Source: Acidimicrobiales bacterium (GTDB taxonomy: Bacteria > Actinomycetota > Acidimicrobiia > Acidimicrobiales > JADJXE01). Taken from it: a DNA stretch of 64,000 nucleotides. The position numbers and the translations under genes were made by a program. Positions 44,131-52,669 of this stretch are shown here, piece by piece (within the stretch, counting starts at the first letter, position 1; every line of letters begins with the position of its first letter). A model generated the notes under the pieces. The model saw only the letters and a list, made by a program, of their open reading frames with translations. It ran no database searches and was not told the DNA's origin. The DNA lies in assembly GCA_016716005.1 (NCBI GenBank), contig JADJXE010000001.1, positions 3,485,001 through 3,549,000 on the forward strand. Direction: 5' to 3'.

Positions 44131-45264
44131 CTATCGGCCGGGGGCCACCACCCCGGGCAGCTGGCTGCGCCGCACCTTGCCCAGGGTCGTGCGCGGCAGC
44201 CGTTCGACGAGCACGAGCTCCCTCGGCGCCGCGTAGGGTGCCAGCCGCTCCTTCACCGCGGCCCGCACCTCGGCGAGGGTGGGGAGGCGCGCCGGGTCGG
44301 CGGGCACGACGAACACCACCACGCGCTGCCCCCACTCGGGGTCGGGTCGGGGGGCCACCGCGGCCTCGGCCACCCCGGCGAGCGCCTCGACCACGGCCTC
44401 GACCGGCGCGGGCCACACCTTCTCGCCTCCGGTCACGATCAGCTCGCCCCGGCGGCCGTGGACGACGAGCCGGCCGTCGGAGCCCAGTTCGCCCTCGTCG
44501 CCGGTGGGAAGCCAGCCCGCCGCGTCCCTGGGGTCGGTGCCGTCGCGGTAGCAGCGCAGCAGCATGGGGCCCCGCAGGTGGATGTGGCCGGCCCGGATCC
44601 GCACGTCGACACCGGGCAGGGGCTCCCCGTCGTAGACGACCCCGCTGCCGGTCTCGGTCATGCCGTAGGTGGCGACCGCGTTCGCCGGGAGGGGCGCGGG
44701 CGGCGCGGCGCCCCCCACCACCACCACGCGGTACGCCGACGTGTCGGCTCGTCGCAGCGCGGTCGCCACCAGTGACACGAGGGTGGCTCCACGGCGGGCC
44801 GCCTCCTCGACCGCGCCGGGCTCGAAGCCGGGGAGCACCGTCACCGGCGTGCCCGTGAGCAGGGCGCGGGTCACCACGGAGAGCCCGCCGACGTGCGCGA
44901 GCGGCAGGCAGGCCAGCCAGTGGTCGCGCGACGGGTCGACCGCGAGCCTCGCCGATGTGGCTCGGGCCGACGAGGCGACCGCGTCGTGGGTGAGGACCAC
45001 TCCCTTGGGCTCGCCGGTGCTGCCGCTGGTGGCCACCACCAGGGCGTCGCCGGGTTCGACGGCGCCGCCCCCCGACCGACGGTGGCGCTCGCCGTGCTCG
45101 TCGACGACCACCGAGGGTCGAACCGCCGCCAGGACCCGCTCGCGCTCGGCCGGCGGGAGGCGGAGGTCGAGGGGGAAGGCGGCGTCGCCGGCGTCCCAGA
45201 CGTCCTGCAGGGCGGCGACGAACGCCGGTCCGCCGGGCAGGGCGAGCGCCACGAGCTGGGGCAT
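44131..45264 (-). CDS. menE: o-Succinylbenzoate--CoA ligase-like AMP-forming enzyme (MenE)
   Basis: The 377-residue adenylate-forming enzyme has the P-loop VATSGSTGEPKGVVLTH, YGMTETGSGV, GWLPTGDEGEL, GRRGELIVTGGEKVWPAPVE and the catalytic lysine near the end in TTLGKVRR. It is shorter than fatty acyl-CoA ligases, in line with MenE. Context supports menaquinone synthesis: menA is divergent 94 bases away and menD, menF and menG are nearby. TACGGT at 45277-45272 lies 7 bases before ATG 45264, so the message is probably leaderless. Confidence 0.87.
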   Translation of the reverse strand: MPQLVALALPGGPAFVAALQDVWDAGDAAFPLDLRLPPAERERVLAAVRPSVVVDEHGERHRRSGGGAVEPGDALVVATSGSTGEPKGVVLTHDAVASSARATSARLAVDPSRDHWLACLPLAHVGGLSVVTRALLTGTPVTVLPGFEPGAVEEAARRGATLVSLVATALRRADTSAYRVVVVGGAAPPAPLPANAVATYGMTETGSGVVYDGEPLPGVDVRIRAGHIHLRGPMLLRCYRDGTDPRDAAGWLPTGDEGELGSDGRLVVHGRRGELIVTGGEKVWPAPVEAVVEALAGVAEAAVAPRPDPEWGQRVVVFVVPADPARLPTLAEVRAAVKERLAPYAAPRELVLVERLPRTTLGKVRRSQLPGVVAPGR

Positions 45265-45358
45265 GAGGGTCACCGTAGCGACGGGATTCGCCCGGCCGGG
45301 CCGGTGCGAGCATCCTGGGAGACCACATGGCCCCCTGGACGTCCCCCCGCGCCGCGCC

Positions 45359-46225
45359 GTGAACCGCTGGGTGGCCGGGTGCCGTCCCCGCACGCTCCCC
45401 GCCGCCGTCGTGCCGGTGGCCGTCGGCACGGCCTGCGCCCGCGGCGTGGCCGACGTGATCGCCTGGCGGGCCGGCGCCGCGCTGGTCGTGGCCCTCGCCC
45501 TGCAGGTCGCCACCAACTACGCCAACGACTACAGCGACGGCGTGCGGGGCACCGACGAGGGCCGGGTGGGGCCGGTGCGCCTGGTCGCGTCGGGCCTGGC
45601 CTCGCCGGCGGCCGTGAAGCGGGCCGCGCTGGCCGCCTTCGGGGTCGCGGCCCTGGCCGGGCTGGCTCTGGCGGCCGCCGTGGGGTGGGAGCTGCTCGTC
45701 GTCGGCGCGCTGGCCATCGCCGCCGGTTGGCTCTACACGGGCGGCCCCCGACCGTACGGCTACGCGGGCCTGGGCGAGGCCTTCGTGTTCGTGTTCTTCG
45801 GCCTGGTCGCCACCGCGGGCTCGGCCTACGTGCAGGTCGAGCGCCTCACCGGGCTGGCCGTCTACGCGTCGGTGCCGGTGGGCCTGCTCGCCACCGCGCT
45901 GCTGGTGGTGAACAACCTCCGCGACATCCCGACCGACGCCCGGTCGGGGAAGCGCACCCTGGCCGTGCGGCTCGGCGACCAGCGCACCCGGGTCCTGTAC
46001 GTCGCCCTGCTCGTGCTCCCGTTCGTGCTGGTGCCGTTCTTCGCCCTGTTCCTGCGGCCCCTGGCGGCGCTGGCGTTCGTCGCCGTGCCGCTGGCCCAGC
46101 GGCCGGTGGTGCGGGTGCTGGGGGGCGCCCGGGGCCCGCAGCTGGTGCCCGTGCTGGCGGCCACCGGCCGGGTGCAGCTGGTGTTCGGGCTCGCCCTGGC
46201 CCTGGGCGTGTGGCTGTCGGCGTGA
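45359..46225 (+). CDS. menA: 1,4-Dihydroxy-2-naphthoate polyprenyltransferase MenA
   Basis: MenA prenylates DHNA to form demethylmenaquinone in the membrane. The 288-residue protein begins VNRWVAGCRPRTLPAAVVPV and has about eight to nine helices. The two Asp-rich motifs of UbiA-type enzymes are visible: NYANDYSDGVRGTD (residues about 55-68) and NNLRDIPTDARSGKRTLAVRLG (about 182-203). The GTG start overlaps the TGA of an 11-codon upstream frame beginning at 45327. Confidence 0.94.
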   Translation: MNRWVAGCRPRTLPAAVVPVAVGTACARGVADVIAWRAGAALVVALALQVATNYANDYSDGVRGTDEGRVGPVRLVASGLASPAAVKRAALAAFGVAALAGLALAAAVGWELLVVGALAIAAGWLYTGGPRPYGYAGLGEAFVFVFFGLVATAGSAYVQVERLTGLAVYASVPVGLLATALLVVNNLRDIPTDARSGKRTLAVRLGDQRTRVLYVALLVLPFVLVPFFALFLRPLAALAFVAVPLAQRPVVRVLGGARGPQLVPVLAATGRVQLVFGLALALGVWLSA

Positions 46226-46379
46226 GCCCGCCCCACCGGCGGTCCCGCGTCCGAGATCGCCCGGGAAGCGGGACGATCGGGACCGAGAAGGTGCGGGGTG
46301 GGTGCAGCACCGGTGAAGGGTGGGCAAACGGTCGGGGGCCGGTGAGCGGTCGGCCGTGTCGCCCCGTAGCCTCGGGCGC

Positions 46380-47897
46380 ATGGCCCAGACCTCTGCCGAG
46401 ACCGCCCGCCGCCAGGCCCTCGACGTGCTCCTCGACCCCGATCTCGAGCCCATCGTCGAGCTGGTCGTCGAGCGGCGAGACGGCGGCTACGAGGCCCACG
46501 CCGTCGACGGGCACGCCCGGTTCCGCTGCACGCCGCAGGGTGCCGGTTGGGGCTTCGAGGTCGAGTCGGTCGAGGGCCGCAACCCGCTGGCCGACCAGGC
46601 CACCGACCGCTTCGCCGGCCTCGAGGCCGAGCGCTCCAACCTGCACCCCCATCGCACCGGCAACGCCTACCCGCATGCCTACGAGCAGGTCGCCCAGCTG
46701 TTCGACGCACCGCACGCCCCCGACCTGTGCGTGCTGCACACCGCCGCCCACAACTGGGCCGACCAGGGCGGGCACCTGGGCGAGCACGGCTCGATGGGGG
46801 CGATCCAGGCCCGGGCGCCGTTCGTGATCGCCGGGGCCGGCGTGCGCCCGCTCGGCCGGGTGCCCCGCTCGGCCCGGTTGGTCGACGTGACGGCGACGGT
46901 CGCGGTGCTGCTCGGGGCCCGCCCGGGGCCGGGCACCGGCCTCAACGGCGCCGAGCGCCCCGACGCCGTGCTGGCCCGCCAGGACGGCGATCCGCTCACC
47001 GACCTGCTCGACGGTGATCGCCCGCGTCACGTCGTGGGCTTCCTGCTCGACGGCTGCAACCCCAACGTGCTGTACGCCATGGCCGACCGGGGCGAGGCGC
47101 CGAGCATCGCCCGCCTGATGGCCCTCGGCACCACCTTCGAGCACGGCGCGGTCTCGTCGTTGCCCACCGTGACCCTGGCGAACCACACGTCGATCATCAC
47201 CGGCCTCCACCCCGGCCACCACGGCATCCTCCACAACGCGTGGTGGGATCGGGACCGCCGTGAGCAGGTCGTCACCAACTCGCCGACCACCTGGGCGACC
47301 GCGATGAGCCTGCTCGCGCCGGGCACCGACTCGCTGCACCTGGCGGCCAGGCGGGCCGAGCCCGGTGCCTTCACCGCCTCGGTGAACGAGCCGGCCGACC
47401 ACGGCGCCGACTTCTCCACCTTCGACCTGCTCCGGCGCGGCGTGCGCAGCGACTTCCCCCGCTCTCCCGACGACCTGCCCCACGCGACCGAGCGGTTCGT
47501 GCGGCCCTTCAAGGACTACGCCTGGTACAGCCGGGTCGACCACAACGCGGTGCAGCAGGCCGCAGGGCTGTGGCGGGGCTCCTACCTCGACGTCGCCTAC
47601 CCGCGACCCCGGTTCCTGTGGGTCAACTTCACGCTCACCGACACCGCCTTCCACGAGGGCGGCCCGCACTCGGAGATCGCCGAGGCGTCCATCCGCGACA
47701 CCGACGGGCGCATCGGCGACATCCTCGATGTGATGGACGCCGAGGGCACCTTCGGCGACACCGCGTTCTTCCTCGTCGCCGACCACGGCATGGAGCTCAC
47801 CGACCCCGGTGTCACCGGGGACTGGGACGTGGCGCTGCGCCGGGCGGGCGTGCCGTTCCGCGACGAGGGCTACGGGTTCATCTACCTCAACCCGTAG
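46380..47897 (+). CDS. Alkaline phosphatase superfamily protein with apparent permuted domain order
   Basis: The 505-residue protein carries metal Asp224 in FLLDGCN, nucleophile Thr263 in SSLPTVTLANHTSIITG, FTLTDTAFHEGG and VADH469G near the C-terminus. The segment that normally follows the last motif, with its EHGSM and APFVIAGAGVRP and a VDVTATVAVLLG helix, instead sits at residues 135-180, before the first metal site. The C-terminus ends about 37 residues after VADHG. No signal peptide is seen. Substrate unknown. TAGCCT at 46367-46372 is 7 bases before ATG 46380. The 3' end overlaps menH by 11 bases. Confidence 0.85.
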   Translation: MAQTSAETARRQALDVLLDPDLEPIVELVVERRDGGYEAHAVDGHARFRCTPQGAGWGFEVESVEGRNPLADQATDRFAGLEAERSNLHPHRTGNAYPHAYEQVAQLFDAPHAPDLCVLHTAAHNWADQGGHLGEHGSMGAIQARAPFVIAGAGVRPLGRVPRSARLVDVTATVAVLLGARPGPGTGLNGAERPDAVLARQDGDPLTDLLDGDRPRHVVGFLLDGCNPNVLYAMADRGEAPSIARLMALGTTFEHGAVSSLPTVTLANHTSIITGLHPGHHGILHNAWWDRDRREQVVTNSPTTWATAMSLLAPGTDSLHLAARRAEPGAFTASVNEPADHGADFSTFDLLRRGVRSDFPRSPDDLPHATERFVRPFKDYAWYSRVDHNAVQQAAGLWRGSYLDVAYPRPRFLWVNFTLTDTAFHEGGPHSEIAEASIRDTDGRIGDILDVMDAEGTFGDTAFFLVADHGMELTDPGVTGDWDVALRRAGVPFRDEGYGFIYLNP

Positions 47898-48654
47898 GGC
47901 CTCGCTCCGTCATCCGGAGCCAGGGCCGCACGAGGGCCAGGACCTCGGCCGGCCGCTCGAGGTGCGCGGCATGCCCGGCCCCGGGCACGGCTGCGAACGT
48001 GGCGTTGGTGCCGATGGCCGAGGCCAGCCGCCGGCCGAGGGCGCAGAAGCGGTCGTCGAGCGCGCCGGCGAGCACCAGCACCGGCATCCGCAGGCTCGCG
48101 AGGCGCTCCCAGAGGGGTTCCTGGCGGCCGGCGCCGGCCAGCCGGAGGCTCGAGGCCAGCCCCTCGGCCGAGCTCTCGCGGCGGGCCTCGACGAAGGCGG
48201 CGTCCGGAGGCAGGGTCTCGAAGAGCGGGCCCGCGAGCCACCGCTGGAGGAAGGCGTCGAGCCCGGTCCGCTCCAGCTCGTCGGCCAGGGCCGCGTCGGC
48301 CCGCCGGCGGGCGGCCCGCTCGGCCGGATCGTCGATGCCGGCGGTGGCGCCGATCAGCACCAGCCCCCGGACCAGGTCGGGTCGGGCCAGGGCGAGGTGC
48401 AGGGCCACCCGGCCGCCGAGCGAGTAGCCGAGGTACGTCGCGGGTCCACCCGCCTCGCCCAGGAGCGCGGCGGTGGTGGGGAGGTCGGCCGCCGTCACGC
48501 CCGACCGGCCGTGGCCGGGGAGGTCGACGCGGATCACCTCGTGGTCGGTGGTCAGCTCGTCGGCGAGCGCTCCCCAGCAGCGCCGGTTCTGGGTGAAGCC
48601 ATGGGCGAGGACCAGCCTCGGGCCCGTGCCTGATCGCTCGGAGTGCAGGTCCAC
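47887..48654 (-). CDS. menH: MenH-like alpha/beta hydrolase (SHCHC synthase)
   Basis: The 255-residue hydrolase has LVLAHGFTQNRRCWG, VDLPGHGRSG, the nucleophile elbow LGYSLGGRVALHLAL (serine), a PVLVLAGALDDRF aspartate and GAGHAAHLERP histidine. It resembles MenH, which eliminates pyruvate from SEPHCHC to give SHCHC, and the divergent neighbour 28 bases away is menD, whose product is the MenH substrate. The start is GTG 48654; there is no ATG in frame. Alternative: a general esterase; context makes MenH more likely. Confidence 0.84.
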   Translation of the reverse strand: MDLHSERSGTGPRLVLAHGFTQNRRCWGALADELTTDHEVIRVDLPGHGRSGVTAADLPTTAALLGEAGGPATYLGYSLGGRVALHLALARPDLVRGLVLIGATAGIDDPAERAARRRADAALADELERTGLDAFLQRWLAGPLFETLPPDAAFVEARRESSAEGLASSLRLAGAGRQEPLWERLASLRMPVLVLAGALDDRFCALGRRLASAIGTNATFAAVPGAGHAAHLERPAEVLALVRPWLRMTERGPTG

Positions 48655-48682
48655 CGGAGAGGCATGGTTGCATGGACGCCCG

Positions 48683-50389
48683 ATGGGCACGACCGCGGCC
48701 GCCACCTTCTGCGCCACCCTCGTCGACGAGTGGTTGCGCGCCGGCGTCACCGAGGCCGTCGTCTCGCCGGGCTCGCGGTCCACGCCGCTGGCCCTGGCGC
48801 TGGCCGCCGATGGGCGTCTGCGGCTCCACGTGCACCACGACGAGCGCTCGGCCGCCTTCGTCGCGGTCGGGTTGGGCGCGGCCTCGGGCCGGCCGGCGGT
48901 GGTGCTCACCACCAGCGGCACCGCCGCCGTCGAGCTGCACCCGGCCGTGGTCGAGGCCGACCAGGCCGGCGTGCCGATGCTGGCCTGCACCGCCGACCGG
49001 CCACCCGAGCTGCACGACGTCGGCGGGCCCCAGACGGTCGACCAGGTGCACCTGTTCGGCCGAGCGGTCCGGTGGTTCGCCGACCCGGGGGTACCCGTCG
49101 CCGCGGCGTCGGGTGCGTGGCGCTCGATGGCGGCACGGGCGGTGGCGGAGGCCTGCGGCCCGCCGGCGGGCCCGGTCCACCTGAACCTGCCGTTCTGCGA
49201 CCCCCTCGTGGGTGAGCCCGGCCCGCTCCCCGAAGGCCGCCCCGCGGGGCGGCCGTGGCACGAGCGCGTGGTGGAGGCGGCCGTCGATCCCGCCCTGCTC
49301 GACGCGGTCGCCGCGACCGTCGACGGGGTGCGCGGCGTGATCGTGGCCGGGGCCGGTGCGGGCGAGCCCGTCGCGGTCCACGCCCTGGCCTCCGCCGCCG
49401 GCTGGCCCGTGCTGGCCGACCCGCGTTCGGGCTGCCGGGTGCCCGGGCCGAGCACGGTCGCGGCGTTCGACGCCCTGCTCCGCCACGAGCCGTTCGCCGC
49501 CGACCACCGGCCGGACGTGGTCCTGCGGCTGGGAGCGCCGCCCGCCTCGAAGGTGCTGGCCCAGTGGCTCGCCGCCTCGGGTGCCCGCCAGGTGGCGATC
49601 TCGGCGGACGGGCGGTGGTGGGACCCCGAGCGCACCGCAGCGCTGGTGGTGCGGGCGGATCCCGGGGCGGTGTGCCGGGCGCTGGCCGGCCGGGTGGAGG
49701 GAGCGGCCGGCACGCCGTGGCCGGCCCGCTGGTCGCGGGCCGAGCGCCTCGCCCAGGAGGCCCTCGACGCCGCGATGGGGCACCACGCCGAGGCCACCGA
49801 GCCCGCGTGCGCGCGCGCCGTGGTGGACGTGCTGCCCGGTGGGGCGACCCTGGTGGTGTCGTCGTCGATGCCGGTGCGCGACGTCGAGTGGTACGGCCGT
49901 CCCCACCCCGACCTGCGCGTCGTGGCCAACCGGGGTGCCAACGGGATCGACGGCGTCACCTCCACCGCCGTCGGCGTCGCCCTGGCCGGGCCTGCGCCCA
50001 CGCTGGCGCTGGTCGGCGACGTCGCGTTCCTCCACGACGCCAACGGTCTCCTCGGAGCCGTGTCGCGCGGCATCGACCTCGCGCTGGTGGTGGTCGACAA
50101 CGACGGCGGCGGGATCTTCTCGTTCCTGCCCCAGGCCACGGCGGTGCCGCCCGATCGGTTCGAGCGGCTGTTCGGGACGCCCCACGGCGTCGATCCCTGC
50201 CTGGTGGCGGCCGCCCACGGGGTGGCGTCGGTGACGGTCGACAGGGCCGCCGACGTCGGACCCGCGGTCGCCGACGCCATCGGGGCGGGCAGCGTGCGCC
50301 TGGTGCGGGTGCGCACCGATCGCGCCGACAACGTGGCCGTGCACGACCGGCTGCACGCGGCGGTGGGGGCGGCGCTCGGCGGGCGCTGA
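48683..50389 (+). CDS. menD: SEPHCHC synthase MenD
   Basis: MenD is the ThDP-dependent enzyme that condenses isochorismate with 2-oxoglutarate. The 568-residue protein has VVSPGSRSTPLALAL, HHDERSAAFVAVGLG (catalytic Glu region), VVLTTSGTAAVEL, TADRPPELHDVGGPQTVDQ, VVANRGANGIDGVTSTAVG and the ThDP-binding GDVAFLHDANGLL with VDNDGGGIFSFLPQA. These are typical MenD signatures. The start ATG has no ribosome site; a TTGCAT at 48668-48673 lies 9 bases before it. It converges on menF with a 61-base gap. Confidence 0.95.
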   Translation: MGTTAAATFCATLVDEWLRAGVTEAVVSPGSRSTPLALALAADGRLRLHVHHDERSAAFVAVGLGAASGRPAVVLTTSGTAAVELHPAVVEADQAGVPMLACTADRPPELHDVGGPQTVDQVHLFGRAVRWFADPGVPVAAASGAWRSMAARAVAEACGPPAGPVHLNLPFCDPLVGEPGPLPEGRPAGRPWHERVVEAAVDPALLDAVAATVDGVRGVIVAGAGAGEPVAVHALASAAGWPVLADPRSGCRVPGPSTVAAFDALLRHEPFAADHRPDVVLRLGAPPASKVLAQWLAASGARQVAISADGRWWDPERTAALVVRADPGAVCRALAGRVEGAAGTPWPARWSRAERLAQEALDAAMGHHAEATEPACARAVVDVLPGGATLVVSSSMPVRDVEWYGRPHPDLRVVANRGANGIDGVTSTAVGVALAGPAPTLALVGDVAFLHDANGLLGAVSRGIDLALVVVDNDGGGIFSFLPQATAVPPDRFERLFGTPHGVDPCLVAAAHGVASVTVDRAADVGPAVADAIGAGSVRLVRVRTDRADNVAVHDRLHAAVGAALGGR

Positions 50390-50450
50390 CCCCACCCGCC
50401 CGGCGCTCCCCGGCGGTCCGTGCCCAGGGGCCGGCGATGGTGCGGGGTGC

Positions 50451-51677
50451 CTACGGGCGCACGAGGGCGGGGAGCATCGCCTGGAGCTTGGCGCGGGTCT
50501 CGGCCAGCTCGGCGTCGGGATCCGAGTCGGCCACGACGCCCACCCCGGCGAACAGCCGTGCCCGCGTCCCCTCGAGTTCGGCACACCGGATCGCCACCGC
50601 GAACCGGCCGTTGCCGGCCCCGTCCACCCACCCGACGGCGCCCGCGAACCGGCCCCGGTCGACGCCCTCGAGCTCGGCGATCAGCGCCAGCGCCTCGGGT
50701 CGCGGGTGGCCGCCCACGGCCGGCGTCGGATGGAGCGCCGCGACCAGCTCGAGCGCGGACGAGAGCGGGTGCGAGAGCCGCCCCTCGACCAGGGTGCCGA
50801 GGTGCTGGACGTTGGCGACCGCCACCACGGACGGCTCGGCCTCGGCGTCGACGAACGAGCAGAACGGGAGCAGGGCGTCGAGCACCGCATCGATGGTGAT
50901 CCGGTGCTCGAGGCCGTCCTTCACCGACGCCAGCAGGCCGGCCGCCAGGCGGGCGTCGGTGGTCGGGTCCCCGCTGCGGGGGGCCGTGCCCGCCAGCGGG
51001 TGGGAGCGCACCACATCGCCGGCGCGGGCCACGAGCAGCTCGGGACTCGCTCCCACGAAGCCGCCGACGGCGTAGGTGAGACACGACGGGAACGTGCGGC
51101 GCAACCGGCCGAGCACGGCAGCGCGGGCGAAGGGCCGGTCGGCGTCGACGAGCACCTCGCGGGCCAGCACCACCTTGTCGAGGGACCCGGCCCGGATCCG
51201 ATCGCGGGCCGTGGCCACGGCCCGGCACCACTCCGCGGGCGGGCGGCCGGCGGCCACGCGGAAGGCGCTCGGCTCGGGCGGCGCGACGTCGTCGACGGCG
51301 CCCAGGGTGGGTGGCTCGCCGCCGGCGGGGCCGATCGTGGTGACCCACCGCGTGCCCTCGGGGCTGCGGCCCACCACCACCCGGGGGACGACGGCCTCGG
51401 CCGGCGAGCGCGGGTCGAACGGGATGGCGGCGAACGCCACCGGGCCGGTGCCGGGCACGCGGACCTCGTCGTCGGTGGGCAGCGCCGCCAGCGCCTCGGT
51501 GACACCGGCCAGCGAGAGGCGGGCCACCTCGCCCTGGCCGGCCAGGCCCATGCCCTCCTGCTCGAGCAGCGGGCCGTGCTCGCCGGCCACCGCGAGCAGG
51601 TCGACGTCGCGGTCGAGGCGGCGCGTGACCGCGACCAGGCCCACGGGGAGCCGCCTGGTGGCGAGCTGGCCGGTCAC
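50451..51677 (-). CDS. menF: Isochorismate synthase MenF
   Basis: MenF converts chorismate to isochorismate, the entry step of menaquinone synthesis. The 408-residue protein has the chorismate-binding domain: AGSLDKVVLAREV with its lysine, FVGASPELLVAR, SHPLAGTAPR, EHRITIDAVLDAL and VQHLGTLVEGRL, then HPTPAVGGHPRPEAL and the C-terminal FAGVGVVADSDPDAELAET. These match isochorismate synthases rather than anthranilate synthase. GTG 51677 overlaps the menG stop by 4 bases, so the two genes form an operon. Confidence 0.93.
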   Translation of the reverse strand: MTGQLATRRLPVGLVAVTRRLDRDVDLLAVAGEHGPLLEQEGMGLAGQGEVARLSLAGVTEALAALPTDDEVRVPGTGPVAFAAIPFDPRSPAEAVVPRVVVGRSPEGTRWVTTIGPAGGEPPTLGAVDDVAPPEPSAFRVAAGRPPAEWCRAVATARDRIRAGSLDKVVLAREVLVDADRPFARAAVLGRLRRTFPSCLTYAVGGFVGASPELLVARAGDVVRSHPLAGTAPRSGDPTTDARLAAGLLASVKDGLEHRITIDAVLDALLPFCSFVDAEAEPSVVAVANVQHLGTLVEGRLSHPLSSALELVAALHPTPAVGGHPRPEALALIAELEGVDRGRFAGAVGWVDGAGNGRFAVAIRCAELEGTRARLFAGVGVVADSDPDAELAETRAKLQAMLPALVRP

Positions 51678-52387
51678 CGGTGGCTCCGCGTGCCCACGAG
51701 GAGCTGCACGATCCCCCCTGACAGCGGACGTCGCTCGGCGTCGGCGAACCCGGCCGCGCCGAGCAGGCGGACCAGCTCGGCCGGTGCGGGCAGGTAGGCG
51801 ACGGAGCGGGGCAGGTACCGGTACGCGGCCGGGTCGGAGAGCCACCCGCCGATCCTCGGCACCACCTTCCCGAAGTACACGCCGTGCCCCCAGCGCACGA
51901 GGGGCTGCCGGGGCCGGCTCACGTCGAGCAGCGCGATCCGCCCGCCCGGCCGCACCACCCGGTGGAGCTCGGCGAAGAAGGGCCCCAGCGCCACCAGGTT
52001 CCGGAGGGCGAACCCGCACGTCGCCCCGTCGACGGAACCGTCGGGGAGCGGGAGGCGCAGGATGTCGGCCTGCACCCGGGGGGCGCCGCTGCGGTCGGCT
52101 CCCAGCATCCCCGCCGAGAGGTCGACGCTCACGGGCCGCAGCCCGCTCCTGGCCAGCTCCACGCAGAAGTCACCCGTCCCCGAGGCCAGGTCGACCACCC
52201 TCGACCCCGGCGCGAGGCCCAGCGCCGCCACCGACCGGCGCCGCCACCCCACGTCCATCCCGAACGTCATCACCCGGTTGACGAGGTCGTAGCGGGGGGC
52301 GATGGCGTCGAACATGGCCCGGACCGCGCGGACCTTCTCCTCTCCCTGGGGGAGTGGCGCGTCGGGCGCGGGGAGCGGCCCGCCCAC
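51674..52387 (-). CDS. menG: Demethylmenaquinone methyltransferase MenG (UbiE family)
   Basis: MenG performs the last step, C-methylation of demethylmenaquinone with SAM. The 237-residue protein has VRAMFDAIAPRYDLVNRVMTFGMDVGWRR, SAM motif VVDLASGTGDFCVEL, the UbiE signature ADILRLPLPDGSVDGATCGFALRNL and RPGGRIALLDVSRP, with YFGKVVPRIGGWL and YRYLPRSVAYLP near the C-terminus. GTG 52387 starts 3 bases after the stop of the small zinc-ribbon gene. It overlaps menF. Confidence 0.94.
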   Translation of the reverse strand: MGGPLPAPDAPLPQGEEKVRAVRAMFDAIAPRYDLVNRVMTFGMDVGWRRRSVAALGLAPGSRVVDLASGTGDFCVELARSGLRPVSVDLSAGMLGADRSGAPRVQADILRLPLPDGSVDGATCGFALRNLVALGPFFAELHRVVRPGGRIALLDVSRPRQPLVRWGHGVYFGKVVPRIGGWLSDPAAYRYLPRSVAYLPAPAELVRLLGAAGFADAERRPLSGGIVQLLVGTRSHR

Positions 52388-52389
52388 GA

Positions 52390-52581
52390 TCAGGCGTCCT
52401 CGGGCCGCGCCGCGCCGCAGTGCTTGCAGCGCGGGTACGCCCGCGACGTCGGCCGGCCGCACGCCGCGCAGCGGACCACGGCGATCTCGCCGCGGCGCAG
52501 CCGGACCGCCACCTGCCAGAGCATGCCGCCGATGGCGACGAGGATCGCGACCTCCAGCACGTCGCGGACGGCGTTGTTCAC
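52390..52581 (-). CDS. Small membrane protein with C-terminal zinc ribbon
   Basis: The 63-residue protein has one hydrophobic helix (VLEVAILVAIGGMLWQVAV, about residues 8-26), a short basic stretch and a zinc ribbon CAACGRPTSRAYPRCKHC at residues about 40-57. It starts at GTG 52581 and its stop lies just before the menG start. The fusion of one membrane helix and a zinc ribbon is seen in small actinobacterial proteins with no known role. Co-transcription with menG and menF is likely. Confidence 0.75.
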   Translation of the reverse strand: MNNAVRDVLEVAILVAIGGMLWQVAVRLRRGEIAVVRCAACGRPTSRAYPRCKHCGAARPEDA

Positions 52582-52669
52582 CGCTCCAGTGTGCCGCCGT
52601 GGGTGCAGCTCTCCCCAACCAGCGGCCTTCCCGGGCCGAGCGCGACGTCCTCTGGCAGACTCCCGAGCC

